From contig CAZUXW010000100.1 of assembly GCA_964624625.1 (NCBI GenBank), forward strand, positions 1-8,285: a DNA stretch of 8,285 nt, given 5' to 3'. Position numbers and translations under genes: made by a program. Below the pieces are notes generated by a model. The model was not told the DNA's origin and did not search any database. It saw nothing but the letters and a program-made list of their open reading frames with translations. Source of the stretch: PALSA-1180 sp964624625 (lineage in GTDB: Bacteria > Oederibacteriota > Muellerivitia > Muellerivitales > Muellerivitaceae). Positions 1 to 8,156 of the stretch are shown piece after piece (within the stretch, counting starts at the first letter, position 1; each line of letters starts with the position of its first letter).

Positions 1-46
1 GAATAACGACGTCACCATCCACCTCCCCAAGGTGGAAGTGCATTGA
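1..46 (+). CDS. possible C-terminal tail of a plus-strand gene (partial)
   Basis: In frame 2 the first bases read as a short open tail ending NNDVTIHLPKVEVH and then TGA at 44-46. About ten of the fourteen codons end in G or C, as in the two genes next door, and the peptide looks like an ordinary beta-strand protein end. If real, the gene begins outside the window and converges on pbpC, leaving 106 bases between the two stop codons. Fourteen codons cannot identify a family, and a second frame is also open here, so this is a weak call with no function proposed. Confidence 0.25.
   Translation, partial: NNDVTIHLPKVEVH
18..36. repeat. 7-bp inverted repeat, 5-base loop
   Basis: TCCACCT (18-24) and AGGTGGA (30-36) are perfectly complementary around the loop CCCCA. 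It lies about 115 bases past the pbpC stop. No run of T follows on either strand, so it does not look like an intrinsic terminator. It also overlaps the possible plus-strand coding tail, where such a repeat could be chance. No other terminator-like hairpin with a T-tract is visible between 1 and 152. Confidence 0.3.
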
Positions 47-152
47 GTTAAGGTTTCGGACTAATAATAGAATATTCCTATTCGAGATTGATGACTGACA
101 CCTAATTCACGATGCAATACTTTGGACCTCGAAATATTCGCAGAGGTTACAA

Positions 153-2330
153 TCAGGGTACCACTTGAATGAACACGGTTTGTTGGCAAACTTTTTTGAC
201 CCCCTCCGACAGCCACAATCCAACTTGATGCTTTCCCGGACGCAAATTCCACCAGGTCTTTCCACCCTGTGGCATTAAGCTTTTTCCATCTACTTTCCAA
301 TAAAGGTTTCCGGCCATTCCGGACCGAGCCTGTAAAAGAATGGACTGGGCCCGTAATGAAACCGCCGGGTTGATCTTAAATACATCACCCTGCCGGGGGA
401 AAAGGATGGAATCTTTTTGGCTGGAAGCCTCGTTTGTTTTCCGCTGATGGAGCTTACAAACGGTGGTCGGGATAAAGCGGCTGTCGAACACTTCTGTAAT
501 TCGGTTCGGGCAGTCGGCCGACGGCAGATCGCCTGAAATTGAACAGACTTCCTTTTCCACGATTCCGGAGGGCACCGTAAACGGCGAGGGGGGATATTTT
601 TTAGAAAGAAGCATGGCCGCGTCGTGCAATAGTGGAGCGGCCCCCGTGATACCCGATACATGCCGCATCGGGGTTCCATCAAAATTTCCGACCCATACGG
701 CCACCACCCATTCGGGGGTATAACCAACGGCCCAATTATCCCGATAATCCTTGGTGGTTCCCGTCTTGGCTGCGAAAGGAAAAGGCAAAAGCAAGGGGGA
801 ATAGAGCCCAAAGGCTCCCGACCTGGCCGTGTTATCCGAAAGAATGCTGGTGACCAAATAAGCTTCCTCGGAATCTAAAATCCACCTTGGCTCCTCCCCG
901 GCGGAAAGCAAGTCCGGCTCCCTTCCCTTCAAAACCCGCAGTGGCTTCCAAATTCCTCCCCGGGCCAGGGCCGCGTAAGCTGTCGCCGATTCCAGCAGGG
1001 TGATCTCCCCGTCCCCCAGAGCCAAGCCCAATCCGTAATGATCCGGGGGAGAACTCAAGGACGAAAACCCGCATTCATGTAAAAATTCCAAAAACCGAAC
1101 CACGGACACTTTTTCGGCCAGCCGGATCGCCGGTACGTTATACGAGCAGGCCAAAGCCGTCCTCATCCTGACAAATCCATGATATTGATCGTCATAATTA
1201 CGCGGGATGAACCCACCTTCGGTATAGGTGGGCTCATCTAAAAGCAGATCGGAGGTTTTCATTCCCCGGCTGAAGGCCAAACCGTAAAGGAAGGGTTTTA
1301 AGGAGGACCCGGGCTGGCGCAAAGCCCGGACCCCGTCCACTTGACCCTGGATGGAAGCGTCGCCGAAATCCGCCGAACCCACCCAGGCCAATACACCCCC
1401 CGTCGCCGTATCCACCACCAGCATGGCGCCATTGGTGACATGGTTATTTTTTAAACGCTTCAACTGGCTGGACAAAAGTTCCTGAAGTTCCGTCTGAAGG
1501 GAAAGATCGAAGGTCGTCTCAACCCTTTCGCGGTCCCAATCCGCATGGTCCTTCAAAAAACTCATGAAATGGGGGGCGGCGTTTTCAGGGGAGGGTTTCT
1601 GGATTTGCACCGCTTCGGCTTGGGCTAACCTCCAATTTTCATCATCCACCCAACCCTTCTCTTTCATGGAGTCCAGAATTTTTTTCTGGCGTTCCAGCAC
1701 TTGGCCGGGAAACCGAAAGGGGTTATAGCGGACCGGCGATTTGGGAATCGCCGCCAAGTAGGCGGCCTGGGCCAGAGACAAATTCGAGCAATGAAGCCCC
1801 AGGTAACGGCGGGAGGCAGCCTCCACGCCCTGGCACTGATTTCCATAGGAAATCGTGTTGAAGTAGGTTTCAAGAATGTCGCGTTTTGAGTTTTGTTTTT
1901 CCAGGGATCGGGCCAACAGGGCCTCGCGGGCCTTTCCCCAAAATGTCTTAGGATAGGGTTCCAGGGCGCGGGCCAATTGCTCGGTGAGGGTCGAAGCGCC
2001 CGAGACCACCCGTCCCCGCGACACATTTTGCCACAGGGCCCTGAGAACAGCCTGAAAGTCTACCCCGGAATGAAAATAGTACCGCTTGTCCTCGGTGGCG
2101 ATGGTAGCCAAAATCAGCCAAGGGGAAAGCGACTCCAAGCTCACCGGCATGGAGTAACTTTCCGAGGAAGAGAGAAGACTCCCCATCGGGAGTCCGTACC
2201 GGTCAAAAACCGAAAGGGAGGGGGATGGAGGGGCCAGTCCCGGAATCAAATCCGCCGGCCTCGAATACCAAAAAAGGGCCGATCCCACCGCGGCAACCGC
2301 CAGGACGGCCAATATCCGTTTGCTCCTCAT
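153..2330 (-). CDS. pbpC: penicillin-binding protein 1C (bifunctional class A PBP, PbpC)
   Basis: A 725-residue inner-membrane peptidoglycan synthase, close to the E. coli PbpC length (about 770). Residues 1-5 (MRSKR) are basic and 6-22 form one membrane anchor, so the rest faces the periplasm. A GT51 glycosyltransferase domain follows (about 60-225): TEDKRYYFHSGVD with catalytic Glu80, GASTLTEQLAR at 111-121, and REALLARSLEKQNSKRDILETYFN starting at 135. The transpeptidase domain has all three penicillin-binding motifs: SSLK with nucleophile Ser342 and Lys345, SYN at 396-398, and KTGTT at 522-526. After it comes the Cys/His pattern typical of PbpC (Cys596, Cys607, Cys625, His628) and a C-terminal beta domain of BiPBP_C type (about 645-725). 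All catalytic residues are present, so it should be active. The ATG at 2328-2330 overlaps the A2M stop as ATGA and has no clear Shine-Dalgarno of its own, which suggests translational coupling. Linkage to A2M suggests a role in cell wall repair rather than bulk growth; that part is inferred from the family. Confidence 0.96.
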   Translation of the reverse strand: MRSKRILAVLAVAAVGSALFWYSRPADLIPGLAPPSPSLSVFDRYGLPMGSLLSSSESYSMPVSLESLSPWLILATIATEDKRYYFHSGVDFQAVLRALWQNVSRGRVVSGASTLTEQLARALEPYPKTFWGKAREALLARSLEKQNSKRDILETYFNTISYGNQCQGVEAASRRYLGLHCSNLSLAQAAYLAAIPKSPVRYNPFRFPGQVLERQKKILDSMKEKGWVDDENWRLAQAEAVQIQKPSPENAAPHFMSFLKDHADWDRERVETTFDLSLQTELQELLSSQLKRLKNNHVTNGAMLVVDTATGGVLAWVGSADFGDASIQGQVDGVRALRQPGSSLKPFLYGLAFSRGMKTSDLLLDEPTYTEGGFIPRNYDDQYHGFVRMRTALACSYNVPAIRLAEKVSVVRFLEFLHECGFSSLSSPPDHYGLGLALGDGEITLLESATAYAALARGGIWKPLRVLKGREPDLLSAGEEPRWILDSEEAYLVTSILSDNTARSGAFGLYSPLLLPFPFAAKTGTTKDYRDNWAVGYTPEWVVAVWVGNFDGTPMRHVSGITGAAPLLHDAAMLLSKKYPPSPFTVPSGIVEKEVCSISGDLPSADCPNRITEVFDSRFIPTTVCKLHQRKTNEASSQKDSILFPRQGDVFKINPAVSLRAQSILLQARSGMAGNLYWKVDGKSLMPQGGKTWWNLRPGKHQVGLWLSEGVKKVCQQTVFIQVVP

Positions 2331-5300
2331 TTGACGATGGTAACGCCCCCGGTGGCGGTCCGTCCAAACACCTCCGGCTCATACATTTGCTCCGCCCAGG
2401 TGGATGGGATCGTGAATTGCCCCGGGGTTGTCGCTTGCACCAGGTAGGAATATTTATGTTCCCCAGCGCTGAGGAAGTCGGCGAATATTTGGATGCGGTC
2501 GTCATAATTCTCATGGTGGTTGAAGGAGCCCCAAGAGCTTCCCCAGTCATTGTCCTGGTTCACTGAAATCCTTTTTGATTTTTTATGCCGTTTCAACGAA
2601 GAACCCTCGCCTTCCCCCGTCGAAATGTTTTGGGTGCCCTCCGTCGCGAAGGAAGGATCCACAATTTCAAACCCACCTGGCAGGGGATCATTGATCGCCG
2701 TGAATATGCGGTCCTGGCTGGTAATGACCCGCAAAGTCACCACCGCCCGGTCACCGGCTTTCATTTGGTCCAGGGGCGCGCCGTTGGTGGACTCGATGGT
2801 TTTCAACACTTCAAATCCCTCCGAAACGGGCTTGTCGAACGAAGCCGGGATGTAGCTCATTCGGAGGGTGTAGTAGAGCCGCCCCGCGCCTTCCTTTTCC
2901 AACCGCAAGTGGGTATCCGGTCCTCCGGAAAAAACCTCGGTCAAGGGCAAGGATTTCACCTTGGCTTCGAGGCTCCTGCCCTGGAACAAATCCGTCCAAA
3001 CCGTTTGGTAGGCTCCATCCCTCAACAGGCCAGCCTTCAGATTGAAGTTGGGGGTGTCCTTTTCGTAGAGACGGTAGAAATCCTGGAAGGCCTGGAGGGC
3101 GCGGACATTATCCATCGTGTTGTTCCAACGGCCCTTCGTTTTTCGTTCTTGCGTCAACCAGGCAATGGCTTTCTCGTCGCCAGGAAACCCACCTTTGGCG
3201 TCCAGAAGCGCCTGGAGACATTGGGCCGTGGCGACCACCGTCGAACCGTGGATCCAGGGCATCCTGGTTTCCGACGGCTCCTCAAAATGGAGGGTCGTCG
3301 GGGAAATTTTGGCCTGGTTCAACAACTCCTGGGCAAGGGTTTCGGTCACGGTTGGGTCCTTCAGCAAACGGGTGGAGGCCTTTAAGAGATATGCCTTGGC
3401 CAGGAAGGGAATCTGATCCCGCTTCTGGTAAAGTTCGTTAAAATAATTGGCTGGTTGTTCGCCCCAAAGACTCAGGCAGTAAAGGCAGTAGGCCCGGCTG
3501 GCGTAATCCTCGCTGGCGCTGTAGGGATAAGCCCATTGCTGTTGGCTTCCCAGGTACCGGTTCAAGAATTGCCTGGCCCGGGTGGTGACGCCTTCCGGCA
3601 CTTCGTATTTTTCCTTCAGGGCGTAGGCCGCTGCTTCCAGGGCATAGGCCGTCAGCCAGGGGTCGCTGGGATCATTAAAAAACGGCGGATTCCAATAACG
3701 GAAACCGCCGTCGGGGTTTTGATAATCACCCAAACGACTCATTACTTCCTGGACGGATTTCTTCAAGCTTCCCATCTTCGCCAATCCGAAAGTTTCCATC
3801 AAGTCCGCTCCCACGATGACGGGAAAGGACCGTGAAAGTTTTTGTTCCAGGCATCCATAGGGGTAATCCCAAAGATAAGCGGCGCCCTGTTTCAAGCCGC
3901 AAAGGGCCGAGGAAGAGGCGGTGATCTTGAGCTCGCCATTCTCTTTGGAAGTGAAGGGGGGAAGCTGCAGCCCTTCCTCGGCCTTATCGCCCGTGGCCGC
4001 GGAAGTCGCGACGGTTTCAAGATGCTCGGGCTCTTCCACGGGCAGCTTCCACTCCAAACCGTCCGATTCCTTTGAGTGCACATCCCTGGCCCGGAAAGCG
4101 AGCTTGGCTTCCCCCAATTGAACCGCGCTGATGTCCCACAAAACTTCCTTTGCCTCGCCAGGATCCACCTGAAGAGTTCGGCCGACTTCCCCGTCAATTT
4201 TTAGGACGCTGGTTTCAGCTTGAAGTTCCAGGGCGACCTCCATTTTTTTGGAGCCGTTATTATGCACCACCACTCCTCCCTTGAAGTGGTCGCGCAGCCG
4301 GGAGAATCGTGGCAGGCTCGGCCTTAATAAAAGCAGTTTATTCACCTTGAATTTGCTGTCGCCGCTTCCAAAGCGCTTTCCAGCTTGCGCGACCGCCATC
4401 ACGCGGAACCGCGAAAGATTGTCGGGCAGCTTGAAGGTGACGGTTGTTTTACCCTTCTTCCCGGTTTTCACAGAGGCATTCCAATAGGCCGTCGGCACAA
4501 ACTTGGAACGAAGATCAATTCCCTGCATCAGGCCCTTGCCACCTCCGCCGCCGCCCCGCTCCTCGCCCTTTTCCCCAAAGTTTCGCTGTCCGATGACAAA
4601 GGGGCGGGAATCCACGGTTCCCACCATCAGTCCCCGCGGCCCGTAGAAGGCGCTGAAGACATCCGGCGTCTGGTAACCGGTCAGAAGTAGCAAACCCTCG
4701 TCGACGGCATAAAGGGTCACTTCGGCGGGAGTGGGTTTGCCGGCCTCATTGAGCGTCCGCAGGGTTATCGTGACGGATTGACCGGGCCGGTAATCTTCCT
4801 TGTTGGTTTTGACCTCCACCTTAAGCCGCCGGCCCGAAGGGTCCACCGGAAGATTGACATACCCAAATTTCGCCTGGGGTTTGGCGAGGTCGTCTCCCAA
4901 GGGGCCGTATTTTGGTTTTTCTGCCCGGCCCTGGGCTTGGATCACTCCCACAAATACGTTGGGAAGACAATTTTCCGTAATGGGTACATCGATGAAATCG
5001 GCCCCGCCCTTCGTCTCCGTCACCCAGTGGTTCAACACCGTCTCTCTTTCCAGGGTCACAAGGGTCTTCGACCGCTGATAAGGGGACTTTACCAAAATGT
5101 GGGCAATGTCCCCCGGCTTGTAGCTTTTCTTGTCCGGCACCAGCTCAATGATGTCGTCGTCCCGCTGTTCCCAAAAGGATTCGCCGCTCCCCCCCACGTA
5201 AAATTGGACGGCCGTTTCCACAGGACGTCCCTTTTCATCCTTGGCCGAGAAGCTCAGGAAATACTGCCCCGTCTGTTCGGGGTTGCAGCTATAGGGATAA

Positions 5301-8056
5301 GGGCCCGAATTCGATGTGATCGTGAATTCCTTGACCAAGGTATCTTTTGTTTCACTCACCCATTCCAACCGGCCACCCAGGCCGGCCTTTTGAACGCTCA
5401 TCCATTGCCGGCGCTTCAACATTCCCCTCATCGAAACGCCTTTTATTTTTTTACCCTCGGGAGTGACGCAGATGATGTCCGCGCGCCAGGATTTTCCCTT
5501 GGTCGTGAAATAGCCCATCGGTTTGATGCCCACATAAAGGTTGGCCCGGTGGACTACCACTGAGGAACGCCCGAACAGCCTTTGCCGGTCCGGACTTGTC
5601 ACGCTGGCTTCCAATTCGGCCGCGAAGGGGCCGGTAAGCTTGGCGGGGTCCAACTGGGCCGTGACCGCGGCCTGACCCTTGGCATCCAGGTTCAGGTCCC
5701 CCGATGCCGCCTCATAGCCCCCGTATTTTTGGTTTTCCCACCAACCAGGGCTGAAGTCATAACCCTCGCAATCCGGAGGCTGGTAACTGGTCGGGTTCAA
5801 CATCAGGTGCCAGTCGCCCTTCGCCCCCGACATGGGAGCGCCGAAAAGGTACCAGCCCTCGACCGAGGAGCGGTAGCTATCCCCCGCCAGGAAGCTTTCC
5901 TGCGCCGGGTGAATTTTGACCTCAAAAGCGGCGGGTTTGACGTCCTCCACCCTGACGCTTTGTGAAAATTGAATCCTTTGGTTTTTTTCGTCCCGCAGAT
6001 TGAAGGACCAATAACCGGTCGGCGCTCCCTCGGGAATTTCATAAGAGGCGCTGAAAGAGGAATTAGAAGTCGTGGTGACGGATCGGCTCAATACTTCCTG
6101 GCCCCTGGCGTCCCGAAGGGATATCTTGAAACTTCGCTTCGGCATTCCGTCCCAGTCGTCCACGCCCAAGGTCCGGAATATTCCTTTAAGGTGTAATGTC
6201 TCGCCGGGGCGGTAAACTCCCCTGTCCGTAAAGAGAAAACCCCGGGCCCTCGTTTCCTCGCCGAATCCCGTTTCCTCGACATTGAAACGCCAGGGCTCAA
6301 TTCCCTCCCGCATGTCCGAGGAGAGAACCGCCGCGCCTTGGGGGTTTTTCGCGACCAGCCAAAGGCTCGGATGCTCGTAACTATCGCGCGGCTTCAATCC
6401 CAAACCCACCCAGCCAGGGGCTTCGGCAAAACCGTCCTTATCCGTCACGCCGGACCAAACGACTTGGTTGGCGCTTCCCCGGATCTCCACCGGGACTTCC
6501 GGCTCGCCTTCCGCCGTCTTTAAGCGGGACGCCCAAATCAAGGTGCTGTCAGGACTGGTTTTAAAGGTCAGGCCGAGGGGGGTGACATCGTCTACCGCCG
6601 TCATCCAATAACCGTTTAATCCCAGAATCCGGGTCAGGACAAACCCTCCCTTATCCTTGTCCAAGACAGGATTTAGGTTCACGTAGGAATGAAAGATTTT
6701 ATTGGGATGGCTCACATGAGGAGCCCAATCCTTGTCGACTCCGTAATCCTTGATTGGATCTTTGGCTTCCGGCGTGTACCACCCGGCTTCTCCGTCCTCC
6801 TGGTCGTATTCTCCCGACCGGTTGAGCAGGTTCATGGTCGGAATAATTTTTTCCAGAGGGATTTTCTTGACCTTGACCCGGGCCTTTTCAATGTTCACCC
6901 CATTGACCGGGTGGTAATGTTTTAGGTCCGATTCCATAACGCCAAACCCTCCAGGCATGTTGAGCCTGGGGCAAAAGTCACCGATCTTGAAACTGAAGGA
7001 TTGGTTTTCGCCCAAATGGTTCCCAAACTTGTCCGTGAGATTTCCGTTTAGGGTGACGGTGTAGGTTGTCGCCGGTTGGTATTCGGCCTGAGAAAGATAG
7101 AACACCACATCCCTGGCCGGGGACCTTGGCGAACCCCATTCCCCCTCCGGAAGGTTGAGCTTCACCGGCGGATCAATGGAAAGGTTGGCAAGGAACTCCT
7201 TGCCGAAAACCGGGTTCGTCAAAGTGAATGAAGGCGTTCCCTTACCCAGACAGCCGATGTCGCCGCTATGGTCTTTAAATTTGAAGGTGTACCAGGTCTC
7301 AAATTGAATTTCACGGTCGGCAGGCAGGCCAACTTCCCCGCCCCGAGAAGGGAGGCCTTTTTTAAAGAAAAGATGATAAGCATGATCCCGCCTCAAGGGA
7401 CTTGACGGTTGAATGATGACAACATTATCGGCGTTTCCTCGGTAAACTTTCTTCAGTTCTTCTCCGGTGGGCCTTCGCAGGGTGAACGGAACGTCGATCC
7501 CCGCCTCTTTGGAATCCAGTTCGGTCTCTGTCATTTGGATAAAGGGTTTTATTTCAGCGGACGTTACATCCAGGGTAAAACAAACGAAGGGGGCGGCGTT
7601 TAAGGCAACCCATTTGGAACCGTTGTAGGGCAAGCTGTAGTTGATCTGGGGGCGGAGGGTATTAAAATCCCAGGACACATCCTTATCCAGTTTTGCCCCG
7701 CTGACCTTGGACGCCGTGCCGGCCGGGATCGTGACATGGTAATGGTGGTCCGGCAACAGGGGCTTGGCCGGTTCAAAAACCAGGGTTTGAGTCCCCTTCC
7801 AACGGCAACGACCTACTATCTCGGGGATGATTTTAATCGGACACAATGATCCCATTTCATCGTTCGAAGAAAGGGGAACCATGGGCTGGCTAAAGGTGGC
7901 GGAGATTTCCATATGCTCGACCGAATTGGTCTCGCCGAAGGGGGTCTTTTGTAGGACTTGCAAGGGAACATCTTGGGGGTCAGAGTTGGCCGGGGCAGAA
8001 GCCAGGGTCAGGAAAACCGCGAGAGTAATAGCCAAACAACCAGTTCGGGTAATCAT
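2327..8056 (-). CDS. alpha-2-macroglobulin family protein, thioester type (long YfhM-like form)
   Basis: A predicted exported protease trap of 1,909 residues, against about 1,650 for E. coli YfhM. Residues are numbered from the ATG at 8056. A signal peptide covers about 1-23, probably cut after the APA that ends there. An Ig-like N-terminal domain (about 26-136, with FSQPM at 55-59) and further beta domains follow. The family hallmark TDRGVYRPGE is at 610-619, with related YKPGD at 979 and YRPGQ at 1089. DEGLLLLTGYQTPD (1119-1132) marks the bait-region domain. A glycine-rich bait segment (about 1139-1186) leads into the A2M core (PDNLSRFR at 1211-1218). The thioester motif is intact: PYGCLEQ with Cys1402 and Gln1405, inside a helical thioester domain (about 1383-1668). 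The protein ends in the usual beta domain with DDRIQIF and MYEPEVFGR. In the family, bait cleavage exposes the thioester, which captures the protease covalently. I chose Met3 of the longest frame because AAGGG sits six bases before it but directly abuts the upstream ATG at 8062. No lipobox is seen. It is first in the operon with pbpC. Confidence 0.96.
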   Translation of the reverse strand: MITRTGCLAITLAVFLTLASAPANSDPQDVPLQVLQKTPFGETNSVEHMEISATFSQPMVPLSSNDEMGSLCPIKIIPEIVGRCRWKGTQTLVFEPAKPLLPDHHYHVTIPAGTASKVSGAKLDKDVSWDFNTLRPQINYSLPYNGSKWVALNAAPFVCFTLDVTSAEIKPFIQMTETELDSKEAGIDVPFTLRRPTGEELKKVYRGNADNVVIIQPSSPLRRDHAYHLFFKKGLPSRGGEVGLPADREIQFETWYTFKFKDHSGDIGCLGKGTPSFTLTNPVFGKEFLANLSIDPPVKLNLPEGEWGSPRSPARDVVFYLSQAEYQPATTYTVTLNGNLTDKFGNHLGENQSFSFKIGDFCPRLNMPGGFGVMESDLKHYHPVNGVNIEKARVKVKKIPLEKIIPTMNLLNRSGEYDQEDGEAGWYTPEAKDPIKDYGVDKDWAPHVSHPNKIFHSYVNLNPVLDKDKGGFVLTRILGLNGYWMTAVDDVTPLGLTFKTSPDSTLIWASRLKTAEGEPEVPVEIRGSANQVVWSGVTDKDGFAEAPGWVGLGLKPRDSYEHPSLWLVAKNPQGAAVLSSDMREGIEPWRFNVEETGFGEETRARGFLFTDRGVYRPGETLHLKGIFRTLGVDDWDGMPKRSFKISLRDARGQEVLSRSVTTTSNSSFSASYEIPEGAPTGYWSFNLRDEKNQRIQFSQSVRVEDVKPAAFEVKIHPAQESFLAGDSYRSSVEGWYLFGAPMSGAKGDWHLMLNPTSYQPPDCEGYDFSPGWWENQKYGGYEAASGDLNLDAKGQAAVTAQLDPAKLTGPFAAELEASVTSPDRQRLFGRSSVVVHRANLYVGIKPMGYFTTKGKSWRADIICVTPEGKKIKGVSMRGMLKRRQWMSVQKAGLGGRLEWVSETKDTLVKEFTITSNSGPYPYSCNPEQTGQYFLSFSAKDEKGRPVETAVQFYVGGSGESFWEQRDDDIIELVPDKKSYKPGDIAHILVKSPYQRSKTLVTLERETVLNHWVTETKGGADFIDVPITENCLPNVFVGVIQAQGRAEKPKYGPLGDDLAKPQAKFGYVNLPVDPSGRRLKVEVKTNKEDYRPGQSVTITLRTLNEAGKPTPAEVTLYAVDEGLLLLTGYQTPDVFSAFYGPRGLMVGTVDSRPFVIGQRNFGEKGEERGGGGGGKGLMQGIDLRSKFVPTAYWNASVKTGKKGKTTVTFKLPDNLSRFRVMAVAQAGKRFGSGDSKFKVNKLLLLRPSLPRFSRLRDHFKGGVVVHNNGSKKMEVALELQAETSVLKIDGEVGRTLQVDPGEAKEVLWDISAVQLGEAKLAFRARDVHSKESDGLEWKLPVEEPEHLETVATSAATGDKAEEGLQLPPFTSKENGELKITASSSALCGLKQGAAYLWDYPYGCLEQKLSRSFPVIVGADLMETFGLAKMGSLKKSVQEVMSRLGDYQNPDGGFRYWNPPFFNDPSDPWLTAYALEAAAYALKEKYEVPEGVTTRARQFLNRYLGSQQQWAYPYSASEDYASRAYCLYCLSLWGEQPANYFNELYQKRDQIPFLAKAYLLKASTRLLKDPTVTETLAQELLNQAKISPTTLHFEEPSETRMPWIHGSTVVATAQCLQALLDAKGGFPGDEKAIAWLTQERKTKGRWNNTMDNVRALQAFQDFYRLYEKDTPNFNLKAGLLRDGAYQTVWTDLFQGRSLEAKVKSLPLTEVFSGGPDTHLRLEKEGAGRLYYTLRMSYIPASFDKPVSEGFEVLKTIESTNGAPLDQMKAGDRAVVTLRVITSQDRIFTAINDPLPGGFEIVDPSFATEGTQNISTGEGEGSSLKRHKKSKRISVNQDNDWGSSWGSFNHHENYDDRIQIFADFLSAGEHKYSYLVQATTPGQFTIPSTWAEQMYEPEVFGRTATGGVTIVK

Positions 8057-8062
8057 GAGCAT

Positions 8063-8067
8063 CCCTT
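8063..8067 (-). promoter_or_regulatory. ribosome binding site of the A2M gene
   Basis: The minus strand reads AAGGG, then ATGCTC, then ATG. The purine run is six bases from the ATG at 8054-8056 but has no spacer before the ATG at 8060-8062. This decides for the downstream start and shortens the longest frame by two residues. The signal peptide is unaffected. Confidence 0.6.
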
Positions 8068-8084
8068 ATTTCATAAGGAGCATT

Positions 8085-8112
8085 AATATATATGGATGGA
8101 TATGAAGCGCAA
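8085..8112 (-). promoter_or_regulatory. possible sigma-70-type promoter of the A2M-pbpC operon
   Basis: On the minus strand TTGCGC (8107-8112) and TATATT (8085-8090) lie 16 bases apart. The -10 box matches five of six consensus bases, while the -35 box keeps only the TTG with certainty. Transcription would start near 8078, giving a leader of about 20 bases that contains the ribosome binding site. The region is AT-rich compared with the genes around it. The host's promoter consensus is unknown, so this is a pattern match only. Confidence 0.35.
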
Positions 8113-8142
8113 ACAGGTTATCATCCGGATTTGGAGCTGTCT

Positions 8143-8156
8143 AGTTACATGAAACT
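8143..8156. repeat. imperfect 14-bp dyad upstream of the operon
   Basis: The plus strand reads AGTTACATGAAACT, a palindrome around CATG with one mismatched pair. It lies about 65 bases upstream of the predicted transcription start, a position where an activator could bind. It is short and single, so chance is a fair explanation. Apart from this, the promoter and the tRNA trailer, I see nothing in 8113-8245. Confidence 0.2.

Noticed and set aside
66..82. AT-rich inverted repeat AATAG / CTATT downstream of pbpC
   Set aside because: Only five AT-rich pairs with a seven-base loop and no T-tract. Too weak to call a terminator.
1664..2026. Minus-strand open frame of 120 codons inside pbpC
   Set aside because: It is a +1 or +2 frame reading of the GT51 domain, rich in Arg and Pro as out-of-frame readings of GC-rich genes are. 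The pbpC frame itself holds all catalytic motifs.
2306..2330. Alternative pbpC start at the in-frame TTG (codon 7) behind the AGGAG just after the ATG
   Set aside because: Starting there would remove the basic MRSKR residues that orient the membrane anchor, and the ATGA overlap explains initiation at the ATG.
2585..3385. Long plus-strand open frame (266 codons) opposite the A2M gene
   Set aside because: It lies wholly antisense to conserved thioester and C-terminal domain coding sequence, has no recognisable domain, and its composition is that expected from the complement of a GC-rich gene.
3892..4197. Minus-strand open frame of 101 codons inside the A2M gene
   Set aside because: It is a frame-shifted reading of the A2M coding sequence. 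The A2M frame is intact and shows family motifs on both sides.
4778..5563. Long plus-strand open frame (261 codons) opposite the A2M gene
   Set aside because: Antisense shadow of well-conserved macroglobulin domains. No family motif or upstream ribosome binding site is visible.
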